Source: CAVXHQ01 sp963761735 | Lineage (GTDB): Bacteria; Pseudomonadota; Alphaproteobacteria; Rhodobacterales; Rhodobacteraceae | Direction: 5' to 3' | Length of the DNA: 64,000 nt | Assembly: GCA_963761735.1 (NCBI GenBank) | Contig: CAVXHQ010000005.1 | Span: 496,001 to 560,000 of the forward strand | In this document: positions 36,995 to 45,600 of the stretch, piece after piece | Layout of the letters: each line of letters opens with the position of its first letter | How positions within the stretch are numbered: position 1 is the first letter of the stretch | Notes under the pieces: model-generated | Database searches by the model: none | What the model saw: only the letters and a program-made list of their open reading frames with translations | Told to the model about the DNA's origin: nothing | Translations under genes and position numbers: made by a program

Positions 36995-38245
36995 TCAGGT
37001 GCCTTCCGGGTCGGCGTTCGGTCGCGGTGCGGAAAGGCCTGCGTCCAGACCGACGGACGGCCCCCAGCGGTCCATCAGGACGTCGGCAGTGGTGCGCATG
37101 CGCACCTGAAATCCGCCGCGCGGCACGGCATTTTCGGCCAACAGGGGGACACGGACCTCGGGTAGCCCGTCGCCACGGGTAATCACCAGTTCGCCCATCG
37201 GATCGCCCGATGCGATCGGCGCCTCGACCGGGCTGAGATAGCGGACCTCGGCCTCGAAGGCCGCCTCGGTCGTGACCGGCATCAAAAGCGAAATGTCGCG
37301 GCCCAGCACGAGGCCGACACTCGGCGCCTCGCCCATCCAGACGTCGGCCTCGGCCATGCGGGTGCCCGCCGTCCCCAGATCGCTCTGCGCAAACTGACGG
37401 AACGCCCAGTTGACGATGCGTTCGGCCTCGTCGCGGCGTCCCTCCGCAGTTTCGAGGCCCGTGATGACGAAGATGATCCGCCGGCCGCCCTGTTTGGCCG
37501 ATCCGACGAGGCCAAATCCCGCCTCGTCCGTGTGTCCGGTCTTCAATCCATCGGCGCCGATTCCCATGCCGAGGATCGGATTGCGGTTTTGCGTATTGGA
37601 CGGCACACGCCCGTCGAACAGGAATTCCTGTTCGGCGAAAAGCGGATAATAGGTGGGGTAGTCGCGGATCAGGATGTCGGCGAGGATGCCCAGATCTTCC
37701 ATCGACATCAGGTGCCCGGCGGCGGGCCATCCATTGGCATTGACAAAAGTCGAGTTCATCATCCCGAGCTCGCGGGCGCGGGCCGTCATCTGGGTGGCGA
37801 ACCCGGCTTCGGTGCCGTCCGGTGACATCGCCTCGGCCAGCACGGTCGACGCGTCGTTGCCCGACAGTACGATCACGCCGCGCAGCAGGTCCTCGACGGA
37901 GACGCGTTCGCCCGCGCGCAGGAACATGCTCGATCCGCCGTAATCCATCGCCTGTTGCGACACGGTGATCTCGTCGTCGATCCGCAACCTGCCGTCGGCA
38001 ATCGCCTCGAACGCCATGAGCAGGGTCATGAGTTTCGACATCGATGCGGGCGGCAGCGGTTCTTGCGCGTTTTGCGACAACAAGACGGTGCCGCTGTTCT
38101 GATCGAACACCCAGGCGGCGGTGGCGCGGGTTTCAAATCCTTGCGCGGCAAGGGCGAAGGGCAGCACCGCCAGCGCCAGCGTGACCGCCGCGAGACGGGT
38201 AAATCGCCGGAAAACGGCAGCGGTGAACGTGACAGCGGTGAACAT
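36995..38245 (-). CDS. D-alanyl-D-alanine carboxypeptidase (penicillin-binding protein 5/6 type)
   Basis: A 416-aa low-molecular-mass PBP that trims D-Ala from peptidoglycan pentapeptides in the periplasm. A signal peptide (LAAVTLALAVLPFALAAQ) is followed by the S11 transpeptidase motifs: PASMSKLMTLL (SxxK), VLSGNDAST (SxN) and DGLKTGHTDEAGFG (KTG). The C-terminal beta domain covers about residues 300-400. The start at 38245 is chosen to place the signal peptide near the N-terminus; an ATG at 38296 would add 17 residues. The gene sits between the SPOR lipoprotein gene and tmk, 5 bp from the latter. Confidence 0.93.
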   Translation of the reverse strand: MFTAVTFTAAVFRRFTRLAAVTLALAVLPFALAAQGFETRATAAWVFDQNSGTVLLSQNAQEPLPPASMSKLMTLLMAFEAIADGRLRIDDEITVSQQAMDYGGSSMFLRAGERVSVEDLLRGVIVLSGNDASTVLAEAMSPDGTEAGFATQMTARARELGMMNSTFVNANGWPAAGHLMSMEDLGILADILIRDYPTYYPLFAEQEFLFDGRVPSNTQNRNPILGMGIGADGLKTGHTDEAGFGLVGSAKQGGRRIIFVITGLETAEGRRDEAERIVNWAFRQFAQSDLGTAGTRMAEADVWMGEAPSVGLVLGRDISLLMPVTTEAAFEAEVRYLSPVEAPIASGDPMGELVITRGDGLPEVRVPLLAENAVPRGGFQVRMRTTADVLMDRWGPSVGLDAGLSAPRPNADPEGT

Positions 38246-38332
38246 GACAACGGTCCTTATGCGGTAATGGTGGCCAGTCGCGAACTGGTGGGTCACGGGC
38301 TGCTCCGTCGGGTTCGGATCGGCCGCCCTTAA

Positions 38333-39223
38333 TCAGTCGCTGACAAAGTAGGCGTCGGTATATCCCAGTGCCTTGACCTGATCGAGAGCGGTCGCGCGCG
38401 CGGCCTCGCCCGAGGCGGGGCCGACGACGACGCGCCAGAAATCGCGCCCCTGCGATTGCGACGGAATGACCCGCGCGCTCAACCCGGCGTCGGTCATCTG
38501 GCGGCCGGCGCGGTCCGCGTTTGCCTCGACACTGAAAATGCCGATCTGGATGAACGGACGGTTCAGCGCGGAGGCTGTCGGTGCGGTGGCGGGGGGCGGC
38601 GTCGCGGCCGCGAGCGCTTCGGCGGCATTGGCGATTGGATCACCTGCGGTGCCCGCCGGTGTCGCGGGTCCGCCATCGAGCGACGTGGCGGTGACGGTAT
38701 CGGGCGCTGACGGTGCTACGGTATCGGCGGTGGCAAAGTCCGAGATCGGTGCCGTATCGGCGGGCACGGCGGCCTCTTCGCGGCGCAGCGCCGTGACGTT
38801 GAGGGTGGCGGGTGCCCCCGCGAGCATCCCGAGGGCCTCGGCCGCATCGGACGAAGCCTGCAATTCGGGGCCGGGATTGTCACGTTCGCGCCGGAACAGG
38901 GCGCCGATGACGAACTGACCGTTTGCCGGATTTCGGATAATCACCCGTTCGGGGTCGGCGACATCGGGATGCGCCACCCAGACACCGCCGAGCGACGGCC
39001 TGCCGTCCCACAACCCCTCCCCGGTCACCTGAAAGATCTCCGGCGCCTCGACGTCGCGCTCTACCAGTTCGGTCGCGGCGGAGGACTGCGTGGCGCTGTC
39101 GGCGGTCGTGGCGGCAAACGGCATCTGAAAACCGTCCACGCAGGCGGTCAGCGCAAGCGTTGCGGCGCCGCACAGCAAAATGGTGCGGGCGCGGATGACG
39201 CCGTTGGGTAGGATGCGCGACAT
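38333..39223 (-). CDS. SPOR-domain lipoprotein
   Basis: A 296-aa envelope protein. The signal ends in a lipobox (LALTAC, Cys about residue 27). A globular part (VTGEGLWDGRPSLGGVWVAH, VIIRNPANGQFVIGALFRRE) leads through an Ala/Pro/Thr linker to a C-terminal SPOR domain (FIQIGIFSVEANADRAGRQM, WRVVVGPAS, DQVKALGYTDAYFV) that should bind denuded septal glycan. This is the RlpA-like layout without a clear catalytic domain. It is the first gene of the dac-tmk-holB-tatD run, so a role in cell division is likely. Confidence 0.87.
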   Translation of the reverse strand: MSRILPNGVIRARTILLCGAATLALTACVDGFQMPFAATTADSATQSSAATELVERDVEAPEIFQVTGEGLWDGRPSLGGVWVAHPDVADPERVIIRNPANGQFVIGALFRRERDNPGPELQASSDAAEALGMLAGAPATLNVTALRREEAAVPADTAPISDFATADTVAPSAPDTVTATSLDGGPATPAGTAGDPIANAAEALAAATPPPATAPTASALNRPFIQIGIFSVEANADRAGRQMTDAGLSARVIPSQSQGRDFWRVVVGPASGEAARATALDQVKALGYTDAYFVSD

Positions 39224-39524
39224 GTCAGTCCCCTTGCCTGCGCGCCCCCCAAACCGCGCACGAACGGCGGATTTTTGGAGGGCGGACCGTTTGCCGGCCA
39301 TTTGTTGTGCCTCGTTTGCTGGAAAATAGCCAAAAAACGGTCTACGGGCAAGAGCGCTCGGGCGCTGCTTTCCCGCTGCGCTTCAGGCGCGTTCTGGGGC
39401 CGGAACATTGGCCACGACACGGATGCCCGTTGGTGTCGATGATCCCGCACCGCTGATCTGCCCGGCGCATGAGATCGGCCCCTTCACCTACCGCATTCCA
39501 GCAGGTAGACAGCAGCTGTTCGCC
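39224..39524. other. Intergenic region between the SPOR gene and tRNA-Ser
   Basis: About 300 bp with no supportable gene. It should hold divergent promoters for the minus-strand SPOR-dac-tmk run and for tRNA-Ser. No clear promoter boxes, repeats or hairpins could be assigned. Confidence 0.45.
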
Positions 39525-39614
39525 GGAGGAGTGGCAGAGTGGTCGATTGCAACGGTCTTGAAAACCGTCGTGCGTGAAAGCGTACCGTGGGTTCGAATCC
39601 CACCTCCTCCGCCA
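39525..39614 (+). tRNA. tRNA-Ser (TGA)
   Basis: A 90-nt class II tRNA with an encoded CCA. The acceptor GGAGGAG pairs with CTCCTCC, discriminator G, CCA at 39612-39614. The anticodon loop CTTGAAA contains TGA, and GGTTCGAATCC forms the T-arm. The long variable arm (CGTGCGTGAAAGCGTACCG region) is typical of tRNA-Ser. It is intact and lies just outside the prophage. Confidence 0.95.
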
Positions 39615-39745
39615 CCCAGACCTGTTGGTTTCTGGTCTCTGTCCAAATCCCATAAATAGTGCCGTCTTTCCGGCGGTTATGTAGCGCGAAAGAAATGTTG
39701 GCAGAAAAACGAAGCTTATTTGTCAGCGGCGCGCCGGACCCGAAA

Positions 39746-40048
39746 CTACAGGATGAGCACTAGGACGCCGATGATCGCCACGACGATGAGCACGCCCGTC
39801 GTGATCGAGGAGCCCGAAGCCGACGGAACTGGCGGCGGCTGTTGTCGAGAGCTCGGCTGACGGGCACCGGCAATCTTCGTCCTGTTTGAAAGACCAGTGC
39901 CCGGAATGCCAGTATTGGCATGCACCCCCTTCTTGCCGATGTTGACGGATGCGCCTCTGCCTCCGACCGTGGTGCTGATGCCTGACTTGCTGAAATTCAG
40001 CCGCACACCGGGCGCGATCTTCACCCGCTTATTGAACCTGAATGCCAT
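39746..40048 (-). CDS. DUF4236 domain protein
   Basis: A 100-aa protein starting MAFRFNKRVKIAPGVRLNFS, then KSGISTTVGGRGASVNIGKK, the DUF4236 signature of N-terminal beta strands. A short linker leads to one C-terminal transmembrane helix (TGVLIVVAIIGVLVLIL). The function is unknown. GC content is lower than that of its neighbours. It lies just beyond the phage late genes, so it is either the last prophage gene or the first chromosomal one. The start is the ATG of MAFRF; the frame is open further upstream without a ribosome site. Confidence 0.8.
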   Translation of the reverse strand: MAFRFNKRVKIAPGVRLNFSKSGISTTVGGRGASVNIGKKGVHANTGIPGTGLSNRTKIAGARQPSSRQQPPPVPSASGSSITTGVLIVVAIIGVLVLIL

Positions 40049-40134
40049 GTTAAACCTCGCTACAACTGGAAAACGAATGATGGCGACCATGCCACGATTC
40101 GCGTTCCCGTCGATGAGAAAAAAGGGTCACCAGA

Positions 40135-40941
40135 TCAACTGCTGATCACCAGTTCCCGCCGTCCGCCCTGCGCCGTCCCCTTCGCCACAGTGTACGTTGT
40201 CTCGACCTCCTGCATCGCGAACCCGGCGAAGGTGTCCCTGATCTCCGGCACATCGTTGATCGACAGGATGAAGCGCCTTTCAATGCCCCTTAAACACCCC
40301 GCTAAACGGTCGAAGTCCGCCCGCTCGAACACCAGCTTGCCGTAGTCGCCCTCGCAGCCCCAGTAGGGCGGATCGAGGTAGAACAGGGTGCCGGGGCTGT
40401 CGTAGCGGCGGATGAAGTCGGCGTAGGGCAGGCACTCGATGACGACGCCGGACAGACGGCTGTGCAGATCCTCGAGCATCGGTTCCAGCGTGGTGAGGTT
40501 GAACCGCGCGGGCCGCTCTTTTGCCACGCCGAAGTTCCGGCCCGAGACCTTGCCGCCGAAAGCCGTGCGCTGGAGGTACAGGAACCGCGCGGCGCGCTCG
40601 AGGTCGGTGAGGGTGTCGGGGTTGGTATCGACCAGGCGGTTGAACTCCACCCGGGTGGTGAGCTGGTACTTCAGGACATCGAGAAACTGCGGATAGTGAC
40701 GCTGCAGGATCCTGAACAGGGTGGCGATGTCGTGGTTGATGTCGTTGATCGCCTCGGCCCGTGGGCGACGGGTGCGCTTTAGGAATACACCGCCCATGCC
40801 GACGAAGGGCTCGGCATAGGTCGTGTGACCGATAGCATCGATCATCGCCGTCAGACGCTTTGCCAGATTGCGCTTGCCGCCCAGCCAGGGGGCGACAGGC
40901 GAAACAGGAGAACAGGATGTGAACTTTTCGCTGGTGGACAT
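40135..40941 (-). CDS. dam: DNA adenine methylase (Dam family)
   Basis: A 268-aa N6-adenine methyltransferase of the D12/Dam class: the SAM-binding segment APWLGGKRNLAKRLTAMID, TYAEPFVGMGGVFLKR, LYLQRTAFGG, and the catalytic DPPY in LFYLDPPYWGCEGDYGK. The target is probably GATC-like, by family. Phage copies usually protect phage DNA or imitate the modification role of Mu mom, which also sits at the right end. The start is taken as the ATG of MSTSEKFTS; an upstream ATG would add 38 residues of no family character. Confidence 0.9.
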   Translation of the reverse strand: MSTSEKFTSCSPVSPVAPWLGGKRNLAKRLTAMIDAIGHTTYAEPFVGMGGVFLKRTRRPRAEAINDINHDIATLFRILQRHYPQFLDVLKYQLTTRVEFNRLVDTNPDTLTDLERAARFLYLQRTAFGGKVSGRNFGVAKERPARFNLTTLEPMLEDLHSRLSGVVIECLPYADFIRRYDSPGTLFYLDPPYWGCEGDYGKLVFERADFDRLAGCLRGIERRFILSINDVPEIRDTFAGFAMQEVETTYTVAKGTAQGGRRELVISS

Positions 40942-41069
40942 GTGCAGAATTGCCTCAAGGTGGCCGTCTCTCGCGAGAGAGGGGGCGGCCGTAATCTTGA
41001 TGAGGTCGGCGGGACTGGCTGCAAACTGGCCCCGTGTCGGTGGGTGGTGAGACACCCGTCGGCCCCCCG

Positions 41070-42071
41070 TTATCCGGGCGGCGCCGTTGCTTCAGGGGCC
41101 TCGCCTGCCGAGCGCTCTCCCTCGACACTGGTCAGCAGCGATCCTTCCAGGCGGTGCTCGACGCGGCGGATCAGGAACAATCCGTCGATCCCCTGCCGCA
41201 GGCCAGCGAGCGCAACACGTCCTCCCGCGAACAGACCGGGGTGGAACCCCGCCATGTCTGCCTTGACGGTCAGAGCCGCGCGGCCCGACATTGCCAGCTC
41301 CGAGGTCGCGGCGTCGCGCGCCTCATCCTGCGTCGGGAGCGGGTGGCGCAGGCGGCGCACGGGCTCCCCCGTCCCCACGGTCACCTCGTTGAGGGTCGCG
41401 GCGTCGGTATCGCCCCACTCGGCCGTCACGCTTTTATAGACCTCGCGCTCGGTCAGCTCCCACGTCCAGCCACTGAGCTGCGACGCGAACAGGACCACCG
41501 GCTCTACAGGATCGCCGGAGGCGTTCACGCCTTCGTCGCGGCGCACCACGACCAGCTTTCCGGCGGCGGGCTTTGCCGTGGCATCGACGCGCCGGGAAAG
41601 GCGGCTGAGAAAGTGCAGGTCGCTCTCCTCGGTCTGCGCCTCGTAGGGGAACGCGACGTCGGCCACCGAGGCACCCGTCATCGGCTCGAGGCCTGCCTCG
41701 CCCGCGATCGTCCCGACAATCTCGCCCAGCGTGACGTTCTCCCAGGCGCGGGTCTTCGGCGCCCGGATCGGGCCGACCATGTTCGCGGCAGTGGCCTCGA
41801 TCGTCATCTGGCGCGGCATGCCGCTGCCGCTGACCCGGTCGACGGCGAAGCGGCCCAGAAAGGTCAGCGGCAACCCTTCGAACCCGACCGACACGTCGAG
41901 GGCGACGTCCGTTTCGGGAAAAGTGACAACGCCGCCACGATCGTCGATCTCAAGGGTCAGGCGGTCCGACCGGCGCCCGTCCTCGTCAGTCACGCTGAGA
42001 GATATCAGCCGGTCGCGGATCGCCGCGGTGACGTCCCCCTCGGGCGACACTATCCTATAGTCAGGTTTCAT
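41070..42071 (-). CDS. Phage late control / tail hub protein D
   Basis: A 333-aa protein of the P2 gpD family, the baseplate hub (gp27-like) under the tail tube: MKPDYRIVSPEGDVTAAIRD, RLTLEIDDRGGVVTFPETD, VGFEGLPLTFLGRFAVDRV, EESDLHFLSRLSRRVDA and LRQGIDGLFLIRRVEHRLEG. The start overlaps the stop of X by ATGA. It is the last clear tail gene before the methylase. Confidence 0.9.
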   Translation of the reverse strand: MKPDYRIVSPEGDVTAAIRDRLISLSVTDEDGRRSDRLTLEIDDRGGVVTFPETDVALDVSVGFEGLPLTFLGRFAVDRVSGSGMPRQMTIEATAANMVGPIRAPKTRAWENVTLGEIVGTIAGEAGLEPMTGASVADVAFPYEAQTEESDLHFLSRLSRRVDATAKPAAGKLVVVRRDEGVNASGDPVEPVVLFASQLSGWTWELTEREVYKSVTAEWGDTDAATLNEVTVGTGEPVRRLRHPLPTQDEARDAATSELAMSGRAALTVKADMAGFHPGLFAGGRVALAGLRQGIDGLFLIRRVEHRLEGSLLTSVEGERSAGEAPEATAPPG

Positions 42072-42280
42072 CGCGCTTTGCCCCACAGGCGGATTGTCGG
42101 CACTGCCGCCACCGGCACGGGGGCGGGCAATGAGATGACGATCCCGGCGGGCAGGACTGCCGGTCCATCGGCGATATGCGGGTTCGCCTCGATCAGGCGC
42201 ACCACCTGCGCGGCACTGCCCAGCATCCGCAGCGCCACGTCATCGAGCACGTCGCCGTCCAGGGTCACATAATCGGTCAA
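42068..42280 (-). CDS. Phage tail protein X
   Basis: A 70-aa protein with a LysM-like pattern: DYVTLDGDVLDDVALRMLGS, VRLIEANPHIADGPAVLPAG and ISLPAP. It matches the P2 gpX family (phage tail X), thought to attach to peptidoglycan or to the hub. The start is a TTG overlapping the stop of U (TTGA), and the stop overlaps the start of D (ATGA). Confidence 0.88.
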   Translation of the reverse strand: MTDYVTLDGDVLDDVALRMLGSAAQVVRLIEANPHIADGPAVLPAGIVISLPAPVPVAAVPTIRLWGKAR

Positions 42281-42675
42281 AACCCGTCCACCCCGTAGGT
42301 TTGAAGGCCAACGGTAAAGTCGATCCGACGCGCTGCGCCATCGGCCATAAGGTAGGTCTGCTCTTCTTCGATGCTGGTGATTACCCAGCGGTTCCAGACA
42401 AAGCCGATGCCGTCGACGAGGATCAGCGGCGTGCCGCGCTGCGCGATTGAACGCATGGTGTCGATCTGCCGCAAACCGCCCCTGAAAGCCGGATAGATGA
42501 CCCCTTCAAGAGATACATCCTGGACGCCCGGTCCGGCAAACTGAGCCGCTGGCGCGCGGCCGATACGGTCTACCTGCTCCCAGCGGTAGGCGGCGGTGCG
42601 GCGGAATGTCTGATAGTTTGCCTGACGCACGCCGAACCGCAGCGAACCGAGTGCCATCATCACGAGATCAATCAT
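42277..42675 (-). CDS. Phage tail protein U
   Basis: A 132-aa P2 gpU-like tail completion protein: MIDLVMMALGSLRFGVRQAN, YRWEQVDRIGRAPAAQFAGP, DVSLEGVIYPAFRGGLRQID, RGTPLILVDGIGFVWNRWVI and ARRIDFTVGLQTYG. It caps the tail tube or the hub side. The start is the ATG at 42675, overlapping the tape measure stop and preceded by a G-rich ribosome site (GGGGGG). Confidence 0.88.
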   Translation of the reverse strand: MIDLVMMALGSLRFGVRQANYQTFRRTAAYRWEQVDRIGRAPAAQFAGPGVQDVSLEGVIYPAFRGGLRQIDTMRSIAQRGTPLILVDGIGFVWNRWVITSIEEEQTYLMADGAARRIDFTVGLQTYGVDGF

Positions 42676-45600
42676 ACTGCCCCCCGTCATGCAGAGCGTC
42701 GTCCGACCGCAATGCCTGCTTCATTTCGCGGCGCACCGCCCGGGCGATGGCGCCTGCGTCCTGTCCGGGCGCGGCATGAACGTGGATGTCGCCAATCGTT
42801 ACCGTTCCGGCCCGGGCGGTGGGCGCGCGCACCGGTGCCGCGACCGGTGCCGGACGTGGCGTCACATTGGCACGAATGGCCTGCGCCGCTTCGATCATGC
42901 CGCGCACTCCGGACGGGGTCGCGTCGTCACTCCCGTCAAGGGCGCGCAGGCCGTCCGATCCCGCAACACCCGCCGGAGCCCGCGCCAGAAGCGGTGCCAC
43001 GGCCTCGACGACAGGGCGCAGCTGCGCCGCCGCCGCGACCGCAGCGGGCAGCGGTGCCTGCCTGCCGCGTCGGCCCTCGACGTCGCGCCGGACCTGTTCG
43101 CGCGCCCCCGCAACGCGATCGGCCAGAGGGCGGAGACGGTCGGCCCGGTCGATCGTCGCAGCGGCGGCGGCGGGGCCGTCCGATCCCGTAACACCCGCCG
43201 GAGCCCGCGCCAGAAGCGGTGCCACGGCCTCGACGACAGGGCGCAGCTGCGCCGCCGCCGCGACCGCAGCGGGCAGCGGTGCCTGCCTGCCGCGCCGGAC
43301 CTGCTCGCGTGCCCCCGCAACGCGATCGGCCAGAGGGCGGAGACGGTCGGCCCGGTCGATCGTCGCAGCGGCGGCGGCGGGGCCGTCCGATCCCGTAACA
43401 CCCGCCGGAGCCCGCGCCAGAAGCGGTGCCACGGCCTCGACGACAGGGCGCAGCCGCGCCGCCGCCGCAACCGCAGCGGGCAGCGGATCGGGCCGGTTTG
43501 CCCGGTCGATCGTCCTGGCTGTCTCCTGCGACGCCTGCTGCCCAACCAAAGGGAAGGTCGATGGGGCGGAAAACGCCTCCCGACGCCCGGGGATTTGCGA
43601 TGCGATCCCGTTGGCGATCCCGGCATCGGTCCTGGCCATCCGGCGGATATCCGGGCGTCGGGACGGACGTGTCGCCGCAGCGATCGGCGGGGTGGCCGCG
43701 CGGACACGGTCCGACATGTCGGCCATCCTGCGCAGCTGGCCATGGTGGGCGATAAATCCGGACCGGGTGCGGTACTCCAGCTCCGGACCCTCTTCGCCGG
43801 TCAGCAGCCAGCCCGGGCCGAATGCACCGCCTCCCGCGCGTGCCTGGACCGCAGGGTCCGCCGCAGCCACCGCGCCCGCCGTCGCCGTGAGCCGGACCGC
43901 CGGAGAGGTCGGCAGAGCGGCGGAAACCTGCACGGCCATGGCGCGCACGGCATCGACCACGGCAGCGGTGCCGCTGCGGATGCCGGTCGCCATCGTTTCC
44001 ATCATCGCGACGCCAGCGGCGGTCAGATCGAGGGTCGCGGCCAGCTCGGCCGCGCGGACCGCATCGGCGACGGCCGCAGGCAGCGCCCCGGCGGCACCGA
44101 GCGTCTCGACGATCTTGCGCTGCAGTTCCTCGACATCGCCGGTGTCGGCACGGACGGCGGCAACGGTGGGCATTTCATCAATCGCGGAACCGACGACTTC
44201 AAGGTCATCGAGCAATTTCAGCATCTCGAACGCCATGTTTGCATCGAGCAGACCGAAACCCGCCCCTTCTGCCTTTGCAGCGATGGTGTCGTAAAGCGTT
44301 TGGATATTGATCAGCCCGGCCTCGTAGTCGGCGATCAGCTGCGTTCCCTCTTCCCACTCCGCAATCGGGGTTTCAGCCCGCGACCGGAGACGGTCTGCCA
44401 GTGTCTTGTCGGCGTCAGAGAACAGCGCACCAATATCAGGCACGTTTGGAATGATCCCGCCCCAGTCCCAGTCCGGAAGGACATCCGCCCACTGGAAATC
44501 GAACAGCCCCGCAAGGAACGCTCTTACCCCGTCGAGCGACACGTCGGGCAGAAAGTCCGCCACCGCGAACCCGTCGAGCCAGTCGGGCCGCACATCCGCC
44601 CAGCTGAAATCGAACCAGCCTTTCACGGCAGCGATCGCGCCGTTGAGCGAGACGCCCTCGAACATCGACGCAAAGCTGAATTCACTCAGCCATTCGGGAA
44701 AAATCAGATCCGCCAGCCACGTCAGAAAAGACCGTATTTCCTCGGCTGCAGCTCCCCAGTCGCCTTCGAGCGCCGATGCAACGGCACCTGTTATCGTGGC
44801 GATTGCGCGGGCGATCACCTCGATGGCGGTCGCCACACCTTCGACGGCGACACCGGCGACGATGCCGACGAACCGTCCGATCTCGCCGATCACGTTCATC
44901 AGCCCGTCGTTGTCGCCCGCCGCGCTGAACGACTGGCCGATCGCGTCGAAGATCCGACGCAGGTTCGTGAGGACCGGCTCGATCTGGTCGTAGGCGGAAG
45001 ACAGACGCGCCGCGACCGGTTCGAAGGATGCGGCGATCCCGTCGATAAATCCGGTCTCGAAGCTGACATAGGCGTCCTTGAAAAACTTCAGGCCGCGGCC
45101 TATCCCGTTGATCAGGGCGTCGAACGCCTCGACGAAACCCCGTATCGGATCGATGGCCGCGAGGCTATCGGGGAGGATCCCCGTCAAATCGAGCGAAGGG
45201 ATTTCCAGCCCGCCGAGCCAGTCCAGAAAGCCGTTCAGCCGGTCTCGGTAGGCGCTGAAATCGCCGGTGACGAGCGAGGCCCCGGCCCCGGCAAGTTGCC
45301 CGATACCTTCGGTGACCAGGGCAATGCCGCTGGCGATGCCTGCGATACCCTTGGCCAGCCCTTCGGCAGCGAAACCGGCGACCGCCCCGACGAACCGACC
45401 GATGCCGTCGATCAGCGACATCAGACCGGCGGTGTCGCCCGCCGAACCGACAGCCTCGCCGATTGCCGAGAAGATGCCGCGGAAATTAGCGAGGATCGGT
45501 GCGATCTGGTCGTAGGCGGCCGACAGGCTGGCCGCGACCGGATCGAACGCGGCCGAGATCCCGTCGATAAACCCTTTCTGGAAGCTGACGTAGCTATCCT

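Noticed and set aside
39525..39614. tRNA-Ser as the phage attachment site
   Set aside because: The prophage is Mu-like and should integrate by transposition; the tRNA is intact and no repeat of its 3' end was seen nearby.
42953..43490. Tandem repeats considered as a CRISPR array
   Set aside because: Units are over 200 bp, directly adjacent, in frame within the tape measure gene, without unique spacers or cas genes.
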